Shown: positions 7,066 through 14,343 of the stretch, piece after piece
How positions within the stretch are numbered: position 1 is the first letter of the stretch
Layout of the letters: every line of letters begins with the position of its first letter
Assembly: GCA_029858255.1 (NCBI GenBank)
Contig: JAOUFJ010000018.1
Location: 1-50,375 of the forward strand
Origin: a candidate division WOR-3 bacterium
GTDB taxonomy: Bacteria; Hydrothermota; Tepidihabitantia; SM23-42
Length of the DNA stretch: 50,375 bases
Reading direction: 5' to 3'
Notes under the pieces: generated by a model
What the model was told of the DNA's origin: nothing
Databases searched by the model: none
Seen by the model: the letters and a program-made list of their open reading frames with translations, nothing else
Position numbers and translations under genes: made by a program

Positions 7066-7723
7066 AACATCGTCTCCAATATTCTCGTTATGTCTGAATG
7101 AGGATGAAGAGACGCTTCGGGAGTTCAGCAAGCGGCGTGAAATAGATGGCTATGGAGATGCAGAAATATTCAAGGCAGCGAAAGACATTCTCGATTCGGT
7201 TGGGGGCGAAAACATCGGTGCTATCGCAGTGAGCATCGGTCCCGGTATGTTCACTTCATTGCGTGTCGGCTTGAGCCTGGCAAAGGGTATTGCACTCGTC
7301 AACAATACGCCGCTGGCTGCGATCAATACATTGGATATAATCGGTGTACAACCTTCGCTGCCAAACTTGCGGATGACGGCTGTGGTGAATGCTTACCGCG
7401 GTGAGGTATATGCAGCATTCTATGACAGTGGTAAGCGAGTTAGTGATTATCTTCTTGTGACCCCCCAAAAACTATTAGAAATGGTCGGGGAACAAGCAAT
7501 CATTATCGGTCCTGGAGTGGATGCTGTTGCCGGGGCTGGACCGGTCCGTTCTGATATCGAACTCAGAAGGGACGAAAAATACCTGCCCACTGCTAAAGGG
7601 GTAGTCTCGCTGGCGCTGCCCCGCATACGGAAAAGCGATTTCGACGATATCCATTTTCTCGAGCCATATTATATTAAGAAGACCGATGCCGAAAGAAATT
7701 ATGCTAAGGATAATGCGCTTTGA
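7040..7723 (+). CDS. tsaB: tRNA t6A synthesis protein TsaB
   Basis: TsaB is the inactive TsaD paralogue that scaffolds the t6A complex. This 227-aa protein starts LKILGIETSS and has the conserved GPGMFTSLRVG (67-77); the length is normal for the family. The start is TTG 7040 (a second TTG lies 6 nt later), inside the end of tsaE. It overlaps rimI by 38 nt. tsaE-tsaB-rimI is a common cluster; tsaD is not in this window. Confidence 0.93.
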   Translation: MKLKILGIETSSPIFSLCLNEDEETLREFSKRREIDGYGDAEIFKAAKDILDSVGGENIGAIAVSIGPGMFTSLRVGLSLAKGIALVNNTPLAAINTLDIIGVQPSLPNLRMTAVVNAYRGEVYAAFYDSGKRVSDYLLVTPQKLLEMVGEQAIIIGPGVDAVAGAGPVRSDIELRRDEKYLPTAKGVVSLALPRIRKSDFDDIHFLEPYYIKKTDAERNYAKDNAL

Positions 7724-8132
7724 CGATCTGGATGGCGTGGTCGAGATCGAAAGGCGCGTGTTTCCAAATCCGTGGCCGCGTTATTTCTTTGAAAAGGACC
7801 TGGAGTCAGGAAACGCCGTTGCCCTTGTCGTTGAAGATAGCGGTAAGGTGGTCGGCTACGCGCTCGGTGCATGTATTGATGTCGCACTGCACATATCAAA
7901 TATCGCAGTAGATACAGATTTTCAACGGCAGGGATTGGGCAGCAAAATGCTTCGCGAGATGGAGAACGTGGCGGTGGAGCGAGGTTGTGGTTATGCTTAC
8001 CTCGAGGTGAGAACCACCAATGTCGCGGCGATAAATATGTACAAGAGCAAAGGTTATGATATTTTGTATACAAGAAAGAGATATTATTTAGATGGCAACG
8101 ATGCATATGTAATGCATAAGGAGTTAAAATGA
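7686..8132 (+). CDS. rimI: GNAT N-acetyltransferase RimI-like
   Basis: RimI acetylates the N-terminal alanine of ribosomal protein S18. The 148-aa protein has the GNAT fold: the acetyl-CoA pyrophosphate loop QRQGLGSKM around 80-88, the NVAAINMYKSKGY helix around 111-123 and a Tyr-rich C terminus. The clustered position after tsaB is typical of RimI rather than of other GNATs. ATG 7686 gives a 38-nt overlap with tsaB; ATG 7701 is an alternative. Its stop shares ATGA with the next gene. Confidence 0.88.
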   Translation: MPKEIMLRIMRFDDLDGVVEIERRVFPNPWPRYFFEKDLESGNAVALVVEDSGKVVGYALGACIDVALHISNIAVDTDFQRQGLGSKMLREMENVAVERGCGYAYLEVRTTNVAAINMYKSKGYDILYTRKRYYLDGNDAYVMHKELK

Positions 8133-8650
8133 ACCTATTTTTGGCAATGATCGTATTCTGCGGTCTTGATGTGTATTTTTTGAAGGATTCTCCCGACCTG
8201 CTCGTAAGGATGATCCCTGAGCATGGAGTCGAACAGCTGACCTTGAAATACAGCTTCAGTGGAGATATGTGGGGCTCAATGGTTGTTCAAAAACAGGGAC
8301 AGTTCTTCGACGCCAAGATCAGAACACCGCTTGATGCCAGAATAGTCGGGCTCTACGTAGTGTACGACGATGGTAAGGTCGATGACAAAGAAGGGCAGTT
8401 ATACCTCTACGAATTGAGCATATACCCGCGGATGCTCATGCCCTTTTCAGTCGCCGACCTTGAGGTGGTCATCGCGCAAGCAGACAAGAAGATTGCATCG
8501 AAGACGCACGTCGACGAGGCTATCACATTGCTCGGTTATGTTGATGGTATACTGAGTGTGCTGCCGGTCGTGCCCGACTCACCCGGCGAGACACGCAAGA
8601 ACATGCTGCAGGAAGAAGTGAATAGGTTGAAGGTTTTGGTCGGGAGGTAG
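8129..8650 (+). CDS. Exported protein of unknown function
   Basis: 173 aa with a short hydrophobic N terminus (1-13) compatible with a signal peptide. A beta-rich domain (about 15-115) follows, in which strands such as LTLKYSFSGDMWGSM and RIVGLYVVYDDGK suggest a beta-sandwich. The C terminus is helical and charged (about 125-173). I recognise no family. It is joined to rimI by an ATGA overlap and closes the operon that begins at 4709. The convergent tRNA-Asn 3' exon begins 13 bp later. Confidence 0.7.
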   Translation: MNLFLAMIVFCGLDVYFLKDSPDLLVRMIPEHGVEQLTLKYSFSGDMWGSMVVQKQGQFFDAKIRTPLDARIVGLYVVYDDGKVDDKEGQLYLYELSIYPRMLMPFSVADLEVVIAQADKKIASKTHVDEAITLLGYVDGILSVLPVVPDSPGETRKNMLQEEVNRLKVLVGR

Positions 8651-8890
8651 AAATAAGTTGAACTCCTCGGGCAGGACTCGAACCTGCAACCCTCCGGTTA
8701 CATTGACCTCCAACTTTCATTGGAGAATGGACTATCTCATTTCCGTTACTGTACAATTACAGTAAGACGGAATCGGGCGCTTCCCAGTCGCATCAAGCGA
8801 AAGGTACTTCCTCACGGAATAGTCTCTGCACCTGCTCCACATGATCCTTAGAAATGTGGAGATTGGCTCAGGGTTACCATATCCGAATTT

Positions 8891-8938
8891 GAAATTGCCG
8901 CGTCGTCCCTCGATGCACTCGGGACTCTTCGCAATGAC
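8891..8938 (-). repeat. Dispersed palindromic repeat inserted in intron P5
   Basis: On the minus strand it reads GTCATTGCGAAGAGTCCCGA, then an inner loop, then GGGACGACGCGGCAATTTC. It is the same family as the repeats at 1834-2061 and 19511-19682. It lies exactly where the P5 helix of the intron is closed, between the CCTAAG and TATGG strands. Because it is palindromic it would simply lengthen that stem. Confidence 0.8.
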
Positions 8939-8949
8939 AAAAAAGTGAC

Positions 8950-9297
8950 TTAGGTTTCCCTGAATTCACCCGATTTTTCAACCGCGATTTCTCGCGGAAG
9001 CTGCATGAACCCGGCATGAACCTCACGATGACAATTGGCGCAAAGCATAACGCACTTGTCGAGTTCGACCTTCACTCTTTCCCAACTGCGCGTATACCCC
9101 TTCTGCGATATTCCGAAGTCTTTATTACCATTGGTTCTGTGGTGAAATTCCAGTGCGTCTGGGCAACGGTCATATCCGCAGATTTCGCAGCGGCCGCCTT
9201 TGTAAGAGATTGCTTTTCTTCGCGTATTCTTCCTTTTCCGGCGGACGGCCTCTATCATGTATTTTCTTCTATCCGAATAGCGCCTTATGTCACGCAT
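8950..9297 (-). CDS. HNH homing endonuclease encoded in the group I intron
   Basis: 115 aa. The N terminus is very basic (about 1-35). An HNH zinc-type nuclease follows: C37/C40 (RCEICGYD), LEFHH with H52-H53, then LCANCHREVH with C86, C89, H90 and H94. The four cysteines bind a structural zinc; the His pair and the later His/Asn form the metal site. Such enzymes cut intron-less alleles so that the intron is copied in. The ORF begins 24 nt into the intron with AAGGA about 10 nt upstream of ATG 9297. It runs through the guide sequence, P2, P3 and P4 to a TAA at 8952-8950 in P5, so the protein's last 18 residues or so are encoded by the ribozyme core. Confidence 0.92.
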   Translation of the reverse strand: MRDIRRYSDRRKYMIEAVRRKRKNTRRKAISYKGGRCEICGYDRCPDALEFHHRTNGNKDFGISQKGYTRSWERVKVELDKCVMLCANCHREVHAGFMQLPREIAVEKSGEFRET

Positions 9298-9433
9298 ATG
9301 TTCACAATCCTTGTTTTCATTACAGCCGGATGCTCTACCATTGAGCTACCGAGGATTAGTCTAATTATACGAATATTGATGCTTTTGTCAATCCGTTGAA
9401 CGCAAGGCATGGCGAAACTATCGTGTTTTTCTG

Positions 9434-9940
9434 CTATATCTCGATACTTTCCGGATCGTTGTCCGAGTGGATGACGCGCCACTCATTCTCTTCCCGGTCA
9501 AAATCTGCAATTTCATCGAGCGGCAGTTTCAGGTATTTGCCTTCGGCGGTCGCAGCGATTTCACCATCACTCAATATCAATTCACCGGTCCCTTCGAAGA
9601 AGCGGCTGCCTTCTTTTGTTATCCGGCCGATGACGGTGATCTCACCATCGAGCGGCATCGGTTTCTTGAAACGGGTCTTTATCTCGATCGTGACACCCCA
9701 CACTTCCTCGTCGTGATGCATTAGGATGGCCCGGCCGATCGTCTCGTCGAGGATCGCCGCGGCAATACCGCCGTGCAGACGGTTTGGATAACTCTGGTGT
9801 TCTTCACATGGCTTGAATACTGCGATCAATTCCTTCGTCTCAGTTTCATAGAAGAATGTTTTGAGTCCCAACGGGTTCTTCATACCACATACCAGACACA
9901 TTTTTGAATTCGGTTGTTTACCGGTTATTTTATATTTCAT
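9434..9940 (-). CDS. PaaI-like hotdog-fold acyl-CoA thioesterase
   Basis: From ATG 9940 (preceded by GAGAGGATG) the protein is 168 aa. It has an N-terminal MCLVCGMKNPLGL (CxxC, likely a small metal site). The hotdog segment RLHGGIAAAILDETIGRA follows (about 55-72), in which HGG and the Asp/Glu helix are the PaaI-type catalytic region, and then the long strands of the hotdog sheet. Many bacterial PaaI proteins share this CxVCG-NPxGL start. It probably hydrolyses an acyl-CoA; the substrate is unknown. A longer frame to 10009 overlaps the promoter and is not favoured. Confidence 0.88.
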   Translation of the reverse strand: MKYKITGKQPNSKMCLVCGMKNPLGLKTFFYETETKELIAVFKPCEEHQSYPNRLHGGIAAAILDETIGRAILMHHDEEVWGVTIEIKTRFKKPMPLDGEITVIGRITKEGSRFFEGTGELILSDGEIAATAEGKYLKLPLDEIADFDREENEWRVIHSDNDPESIEI

Positions 9941-9959
9941 GTCATCCTCTCTGTCTATT

Positions 9960-9987
9960 ATAATACAATGAAATGAGGGCACGTCAA
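9960..9987 (-). promoter_or_regulatory. Promoter of the thioesterase gene
   Basis: Minus strand TTGACG (9987-9982), 16-bp spacer, TATTAT (9965-9960). The predicted start is near 9953, just ahead of the ribosome site. Confidence 0.65.
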
Positions 9988-10027
9988 GTTTTCGGTTGCG
10001 TCGGTGCATTACTGTAGCTGATGATTA

Positions 10028-10055
10028 TTGATTTTTTCGAACCTGGTATTATAAT
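10028..10055 (+). promoter_or_regulatory. Promoter of the QueG-like gene
   Basis: TTGATT (10028-10033), 16-bp spacer, TATAAT (10050-10055). The predicted start near 10062 coincides with the TTG codon and lies 9 nt before ATG 10071. Confidence 0.7.
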
Positions 10056-10061
10056 ATCGCG

Positions 10062-10766
10062 TTGGATGCTATGAAAATACGTGAGACAGTGAACAAATAT
10101 CTGCGTAAGGGGCATGACCATGTTATTGGTTATGCCGACTTGAGGAATCTTTTAACCGGGAAATATACACAATACGGCTATGGCATTGTTTTTGGACGCA
10201 GATTGGATGATTCGGTAATCGATTCGATCGAAACAGGCCCGAATGTAGATTATTACAATTTATATCAAGCAGTGAATGTTGAACTCGCCGAAATTGCCAG
10301 GAGTGTAGCGGCGGAACTCTGTGACAACGGTGTCGAGGCCGTAAGTATTGCGCCGACCTTGACGGCTTCAGACCGGAACGAACACTTCGACCGGACCTTG
10401 AGTTTGGATTTTTCGCACAAAATGGTGGCTACCCGAGCGGGCCTGGGCTGGATCGGCAAGAGCGGTTTGCTTATTACTTATGATTACGGCCCCAGGGTGA
10501 GGTTGGTCAGTGTGCTCCTCGATTATCCGGTCGATTGCTGCCGCGAGCCAGTATTGAAGAGCGAATGTCAAGATTGTGATCTTTGCGTGCAAAATTGCCC
10601 GGCAAATGCTCTTTCTGGCAAAGAATGGGATATAACGACAAGAAGGGAAGAGTTCTTCGATGCCTTCGCATGCCGGGAAAAGTGCCGTGAATTAGGTGAT
10701 TATATTGGGAAGGGTATTCGTCTCTGCGGGATTTGTGTTTCAGTTTGCCCTGTTGGCAAGCGCTGA
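10062..10766 (+). CDS. Epoxyqueuosine-reductase-like protein with two 4Fe-4S clusters
   Basis: 234 aa. The central segment KMVATRAGLGWIGKSGLLI (120-138) and the paired ferredoxin motifs CQDCDLCVQNCP (169-180) and LCGICVSVCP (221-230) are those of QueG, which reduces epoxyqueuosine to queuosine in tRNA. Extra cysteines at 204 and 208 lie between the motifs. True QueG is usually 300-380 aa with a B12 domain and often HEAT repeats. This short version matches the family of QueG-like Fe-S proteins whose substrate is unknown, so the family is clear but the activity is not. The start is TTG 10062 or ATG 10071; neither has a ribosome site, fitting a leaderless transcript. Confidence 0.8.
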   Translation: MDAMKIRETVNKYLRKGHDHVIGYADLRNLLTGKYTQYGYGIVFGRRLDDSVIDSIETGPNVDYYNLYQAVNVELAEIARSVAAELCDNGVEAVSIAPTLTASDRNEHFDRTLSLDFSHKMVATRAGLGWIGKSGLLITYDYGPRVRLVSVLLDYPVDCCREPVLKSECQDCDLCVQNCPANALSGKEWDITTRREEFFDAFACREKCRELGDYIGKGIRLCGICVSVCPVGKR

Positions 10767-10833
10767 TTTCCTGGGGTTCGTGAGTTTGTGTTTTTGAGTA
10801 GACTTAAACCTTTAAAGCCGTCTGGCCGCAAAC

Positions 10834-10862
10834 TTGACAAGGAGATACAACTCAATTATACT
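10834..10862 (+). promoter_or_regulatory. Promoter of the aldehyde dehydrogenase-hom gene cluster
   Basis: TTGACA (10834-10839), 17-bp spacer, TATACT (10857-10862). The leader is about 88 nt; AAGGAGG stands before ATG 10957. Confidence 0.75.
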
Positions 10863-10956
10863 ATCACGTTGCAGGTCAATCAGAACAATACAGATTCTAT
10901 TTTGGGATGTTAGAGAGATATAGATATCCATAAAAAAACAAGCAAGGAGGATTCAT

Positions 10957-12369
10957 ATGAAGATGTTAATCGGTGGAGAATGGGTCGATAAAGACAAGAA
11001 AATTCCAGTTTACAGGCCGTACGATGGTAAGGTCATCGACCATGTACCCGCCGGGACAAAGGAAGATGTACGAAAGGCCATTGAGTCAGCAGTAGAAGGA
11101 TTCCAGGTAAGCAAGAAGATGCCGGTACACAAGAGGATGGAGATATTGTGGGGAGTCGTTGATTACCTCAGGGAGAACTTCGATGATTTTGCGAAGACCA
11201 TCGCGTCGGAAGGCAGCAAAACAATACGCGAGGCACGCAAAGAAACGGCCCGCTGCATAAACACTATAAGCATATCGGCCGAGGAGGCCCGCCGAACCCT
11301 TGGCGAGACAATACCTTTTGACAGTTTCCCGGGTGGGGAGAACCGCGTAGGATATTACTACAGGTTTCCCATCGGTGTGATCGTTGCGATCACCCCTTTT
11401 AACGACCCGCTGAATCTGGTTGCCCATAAACTTGGTCCATCCATAGCAGCAGGAAATTCCGTGGTCCTGAAGCCGGCAACCGACACTCCATTGTCTGCAT
11501 TGAAACTGGGCGAAGCGTTTGTTGCGGCGGGTTTACCACCAAAGGTACTAAATATTGTGACCGGACGCGGGTCAGAGATCGGTGACGTGCTTGTTTCACA
11601 CCCGGCAGTGCGCATGATCACCCTGACCGGCGGTGTTGATGCAGGATCGGAAATTCTCAAGATCTCCGGCTTAAAGAAAATTTCGATGGAGCTCGGTTCG
11701 AATTGTCCGGTGATCGTTTGCGAAGATGCGGATATGTCCAAGGCGGTTGACCTTTCTGTTTCCGGGGCATTCTGGGCGGTTGGCCAGAATTGTATCGGCG
11801 TTCAGAGAATGTTCATTCATGAGAAGATCTTTAATGATTATGTCAGCAAGTTCGTTGAGATGACGAAGAAGATGAAGGTCGGTGATCAGCTGGATGAATC
11901 TACGGACATGGGAGCGATGATCAACGAGCGTGAAGCGAAACGCGTCGAGGAGTGGGTGAACGATGCCGTGAAACAGGGCGGTAAGATCCTGACCGGCGGT
12001 AAGAGAAATGGTAATTTCTATGATCCCACTGTCATGGTCGACGTGCCGGAAAACGCCAAGCTTGCTGTTGAGGAAGTCTTCGGCCCGGTCGTTCTGATGT
12101 ATAAATACAATGATTTGGATGATGCGATAAAACGTGCGAATAGCGTGAATTACGGTCTGCATGCGGCAGTCTTCACGCAGGATATTAACAAGGCGTTCAA
12201 GGCTGTATACGAGTTGGACTTTGGCAGCGTGATCGTGAATGATTCAACCGATTATCGCCTCGATCAGATGCCCTTCGGCGGAGTCAAGAACAGTGGACTA
12301 GGTCGCGAAGGGATCAAATTCTCATTGCTTGAGCAAACCGAACCGAAGGTCGTCTGTTTCAATCTGTAG
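10957..12369 (+). CDS. NAD(P)-dependent aldehyde dehydrogenase
   Basis: 470 aa, full length for the ALDH superfamily. It oxidises an aldehyde to the acid with a Cys nucleophile. The catalytic residues are in place: N149 (TPFND), K172 (LKPA), E245 (MELGSN) and C279 (GQNC), with the C-terminal dimerisation strand intact. The sequence resembles the lactaldehyde/succinate-semialdehyde/non-phosphorylating glyceraldehyde-3-phosphate dehydrogenase branch, so the substrate is uncertain. It opens a cluster with a DapA-family aldolase, thrB and hom, suggesting an aldehyde or semialdehyde linked to aspartate-family metabolism. Confidence 0.92.
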   Translation: MKMLIGGEWVDKDKKIPVYRPYDGKVIDHVPAGTKEDVRKAIESAVEGFQVSKKMPVHKRMEILWGVVDYLRENFDDFAKTIASEGSKTIREARKETARCINTISISAEEARRTLGETIPFDSFPGGENRVGYYYRFPIGVIVAITPFNDPLNLVAHKLGPSIAAGNSVVLKPATDTPLSALKLGEAFVAAGLPPKVLNIVTGRGSEIGDVLVSHPAVRMITLTGGVDAGSEILKISGLKKISMELGSNCPVIVCEDADMSKAVDLSVSGAFWAVGQNCIGVQRMFIHEKIFNDYVSKFVEMTKKMKVGDQLDESTDMGAMINEREAKRVEEWVNDAVKQGGKILTGGKRNGNFYDPTVMVDVPENAKLAVEEVFGPVVLMYKYNDLDDAIKRANSVNYGLHAAVFTQDINKAFKAVYELDFGSVIVNDSTDYRLDQMPFGGVKNSGLGREGIKFSLLEQTEPKVVCFNL

Positions 12370-12478
12370 CGGGACAACTGTATTAGGAAATACCGGCGGT
12401 AGCCATTTGCCAACGAACATTATACGAAGCGTTACCGTGTGGTATTGAGATGAACAAAGTGAACGAAAGGAGTTGAGC

Positions 12479-13357
12479 ATGCTGCAAGGTGCCTATACAC
12501 TTCTCGTAACTCCATTCAACCAGGATATGAGTTTGGATGAAAATGGCCTGAGAGTTTTGGTAAAGAGGCAGGTCGAGGCCGGCGTGCATGGTATCGCGCC
12601 GTTGGGTGTGACCGGTGAGAATTCGCTGATGTCGGATAGGGAGATCGCACGGGTGGTTGAGGTTGTTGTTGATGAGGTGAATGGAAAATGTCCGGTAATC
12701 CCTGACACCTGCACGAGCAGTATAGAAGCGACGCTGGAAAGGATAAAGATCTTTGAAAAGATCGGTTGTGGTTATGTGTCGGTTTTTGTACCCTATCTTG
12801 TTCTGCCTAAAGAGGACGGCATCATACGGTTCTACGAGCAGGTTGCTGATTCTTCAAAGGTTCCGATCCTGATACACAATTCACCCGGGCGTGTTGTTGT
12901 AAACCTTTCTCCTGAAGGTACCGCACGGCTGGCACGACACCCCAATATCATTGGTATCAAAGAGGGGGTAAAACTCCTTGATCATCTGGCTAAGATCGTC
13001 TACCTGACGAGAGACGAGGATTTCAGTGTTTTCACGGGTAAAGATACGACATTGTACCCCTTGATGTGCTTTGGTGGACATGGCAATTTTGCGGTCGCCG
13101 GAAATGTCATACCGGAAGTCATGAGAGATATCTACGAACATTGCGAGCGGGGTGAGAGGAACAAAGCCCAGGAACTTCACTACAAGTACTTCAGCGTTTT
13201 CGAAATATTGAGGGCCGAGGCAAATCCTATTGCGGTCAAGGAAGCATTGAACCTGATGGGATTACCAGGAGGTAAGTTGCGCTTGCCGCTGACAGAACTC
13301 AGCGCGTCGAAGAAGGAAAAGCTGGTAAAAATACTGAAAGAGAAGGGGTTGGTTTGA
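12479..13357 (+). CDS. DapA/NanA-family aldolase (Schiff-base lyase)
   Basis: 292 aa (beta/alpha)8-barrel. The Schiff-base lysine is K161 in IIGIKEG, and the length and numbering match DapA residue for residue. Two active-site positions differ from true dihydrodipicolinate synthase. The GTTGE motif is GVTGE (42-46, first Thr to Val), and the catalytic Tyr of YNVPxR is His133 in HNSPGR. Y106 (VPY) is kept. This argues for a pyruvate-type aldolase with another substrate, although a divergent DHDPS cannot be excluded. ATG 12479 is chosen because GAAAGGAG ends 6 nt before it. Its stop overlaps the TTG start of thrB by 4 nt. Confidence 0.85.
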   Translation: MLQGAYTLLVTPFNQDMSLDENGLRVLVKRQVEAGVHGIAPLGVTGENSLMSDREIARVVEVVVDEVNGKCPVIPDTCTSSIEATLERIKIFEKIGCGYVSVFVPYLVLPKEDGIIRFYEQVADSSKVPILIHNSPGRVVVNLSPEGTARLARHPNIIGIKEGVKLLDHLAKIVYLTRDEDFSVFTGKDTTLYPLMCFGGHGNFAVAGNVIPEVMRDIYEHCERGERNKAQELHYKYFSVFEILRAEANPIAVKEALNLMGLPGGKLRLPLTELSASKKEKLVKILKEKGLV

Positions 13358-14277
13358 AGGCAATAACCGTTCGTGCGCCCAGCACGATTGCGAATCTTGG
13401 TCCGGGTTTTGATATCTTTGCTATGGCTCTGGAACATCCGTATATCGAACTAACCATGCAGTTGACCGATACAAATTCGGTTGCCTTTAAGCTTGACGGG
13501 TGTCGTGAGGACATTCCGGGAGAGCCCGAAAAGAATTGCGCCGGGTTGGCGGTTATTGAATTGCTTAAGAGAATAGACAGCAAAACGGGCGTGCTCATCG
13601 AGCCGCGGCAGACGATCAGCGTTGGCGCGGGCTTGGGGTCATCCGGTGCATGTGCGTCTGCATCGGTTTACGCATTGAACAAGCTTCTCCAACTAAATCT
13701 CCATAGTAATCAAATGATCGAAATCGCCAGTCAGGGAGAGGTTGCGTCTGGCAGCGTAGCCCATGCTGATAATGTTGCGGGTGCAATGCTGGGTGGATTT
13801 GTGATCGTCAAGAATTACAACCCGATCGATGTCATAAGGATAGATGTACCAGAGGTGCCGATAGTGATAGGTGTGATGAGGAAAACACAGCGTACCACAA
13901 GAACCTATATCCCGAAGAGCATGGATCTCACTCTGGTCAAGGAACAGCTGTCTTTGTGTTCACTCGTTGTTCACGCCATCATGAAGGGGGATATTGAGGA
14001 ACTGGGTAAAGCGATCAACAATGACCATATTTCTGAGCCGGTTCGCTCGCAGTCGATCCCCGGATACAAAGGTATTAAGAAGAAGTTGCTCGAAAACGGT
14101 GCTTTCGGCTGTAATGTGAGTGGAGGCGGGTTGTCGATATTTGCCATCTGTGAACAGAGGCGGACCAAGGATATTGCTGATATAATGAAGAAGGCGTTTG
14201 CACATGAGAACATTGACAGTGAGATAATCGTCACCAGAGCAAGTAATGATGGAATAAGGGAAGTCGCCAGTGAATAG
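13354..14277 (+). CDS. thrB: Homoserine kinase (GHMP kinase)
   Basis: It phosphorylates homoserine for threonine synthesis. The 307-aa protein has the N-terminal PSTIANLGPGFD motif (9-20) and the ATP-binding GAGLGSSGA (91-99), with a glycine-rich GGGLSIFA near the C terminus. The length is normal. The start is TTG 13354, overlapping the aldolase stop. Homoserine dehydrogenase follows 66 bp later. Threonine synthase is not in the window. Confidence 0.93.
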   Translation: MKAITVRAPSTIANLGPGFDIFAMALEHPYIELTMQLTDTNSVAFKLDGCREDIPGEPEKNCAGLAVIELLKRIDSKTGVLIEPRQTISVGAGLGSSGACASASVYALNKLLQLNLHSNQMIEIASQGEVASGSVAHADNVAGAMLGGFVIVKNYNPIDVIRIDVPEVPIVIGVMRKTQRTTRTYIPKSMDLTLVKEQLSLCSLVVHAIMKGDIEELGKAINNDHISEPVRSQSIPGYKGIKKKLLENGAFGCNVSGGGLSIFAICEQRRTKDIADIMKKAFAHENIDSEIIVTRASNDGIREVASE

Positions 14278-14343
14278 CACGGGTTTGGCTTCTTTGAAGG
14301 CAAGAAATAAATCGCGGAGGGTCTTTCAATGCAAGGAGGAAAA

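Larger units (their letters stand above)
8701..9321 (-). ncRNA. Group I self-splicing intron (621 nt) in tRNA-Asn
   Basis: All core helices can be found on the minus strand. P1: exon end GGCTGT with guide GCAGCT at 9004-8999 (U-G wobble at the splice site). P2: 8997-8982, a 6-bp hairpin with GAAA tetraloop. P3: 8974-8969 with 8777-8772. P4: 8963-8958 with 8873-8868, followed by AAA. P6: hairpin 8861-8835. P7: GACTA 8824-8820 with TAGTC 8734-8730, within GTGCAGAGACTA and GAGATAGTCC, the R and S consensus. P7.1 and P7.2-like hairpins: 8819-8808 and 8800-8788. P8: 8772-8741. P9: 8725-8708. Omega-G: 8701. The stretch around P4-P6 resembles the Azoarcus tRNA-Ile intron as I recall it; the extra P7.1/P7.2-like hairpins suggest a different (IA-like) subgroup. 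Confidence 0.93.
8663..9355 (-). tRNA. tRNA-Asn (anticodon GUU), split by a group I intron
   Basis: The 5' exon is 9355-9322 and the 3' exon 8700-8663. Joined, they give a perfect 72-nt cloverleaf: acceptor TCCTCGG/CCGAGGA, D arm GCTC...GAGC, anticodon stem TCCGG/CCGGA with 7-nt loop CTGTTAA (anticodon GTT), T arm GCAGG-TTCGAGT-CCTGC and discriminator G. Neither half alone makes a tRNA. The break lies inside the anticodon between U35 and U36. The 5' exon ends in U and the intron ends in G, as group I splicing requires. The spliced sequence closely resembles ordinary bacterial tRNA-Asn. CCA is not encoded. It is the only tRNA-Asn in this window, so if it is single-copy in the genome, splicing is essential. 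Confidence 0.93.

Noticed and set aside
8523-8756. Minus-strand reading frame of 77 codons over the tRNA-Asn 3' exon
   Set aside because: It overlaps the 3' exon, the intron core and the end of the convergent coding gene; it is a shadow.
9322-9355. Isolated tRNA half near 9340 as a tRNA pseudogene or tRNA-Tyr fragment
   Set aside because: Read alone the loop could suggest GTA, but joining with the 3' half at 8700 restores a perfect tRNA-Asn, so it is a 5' exon.
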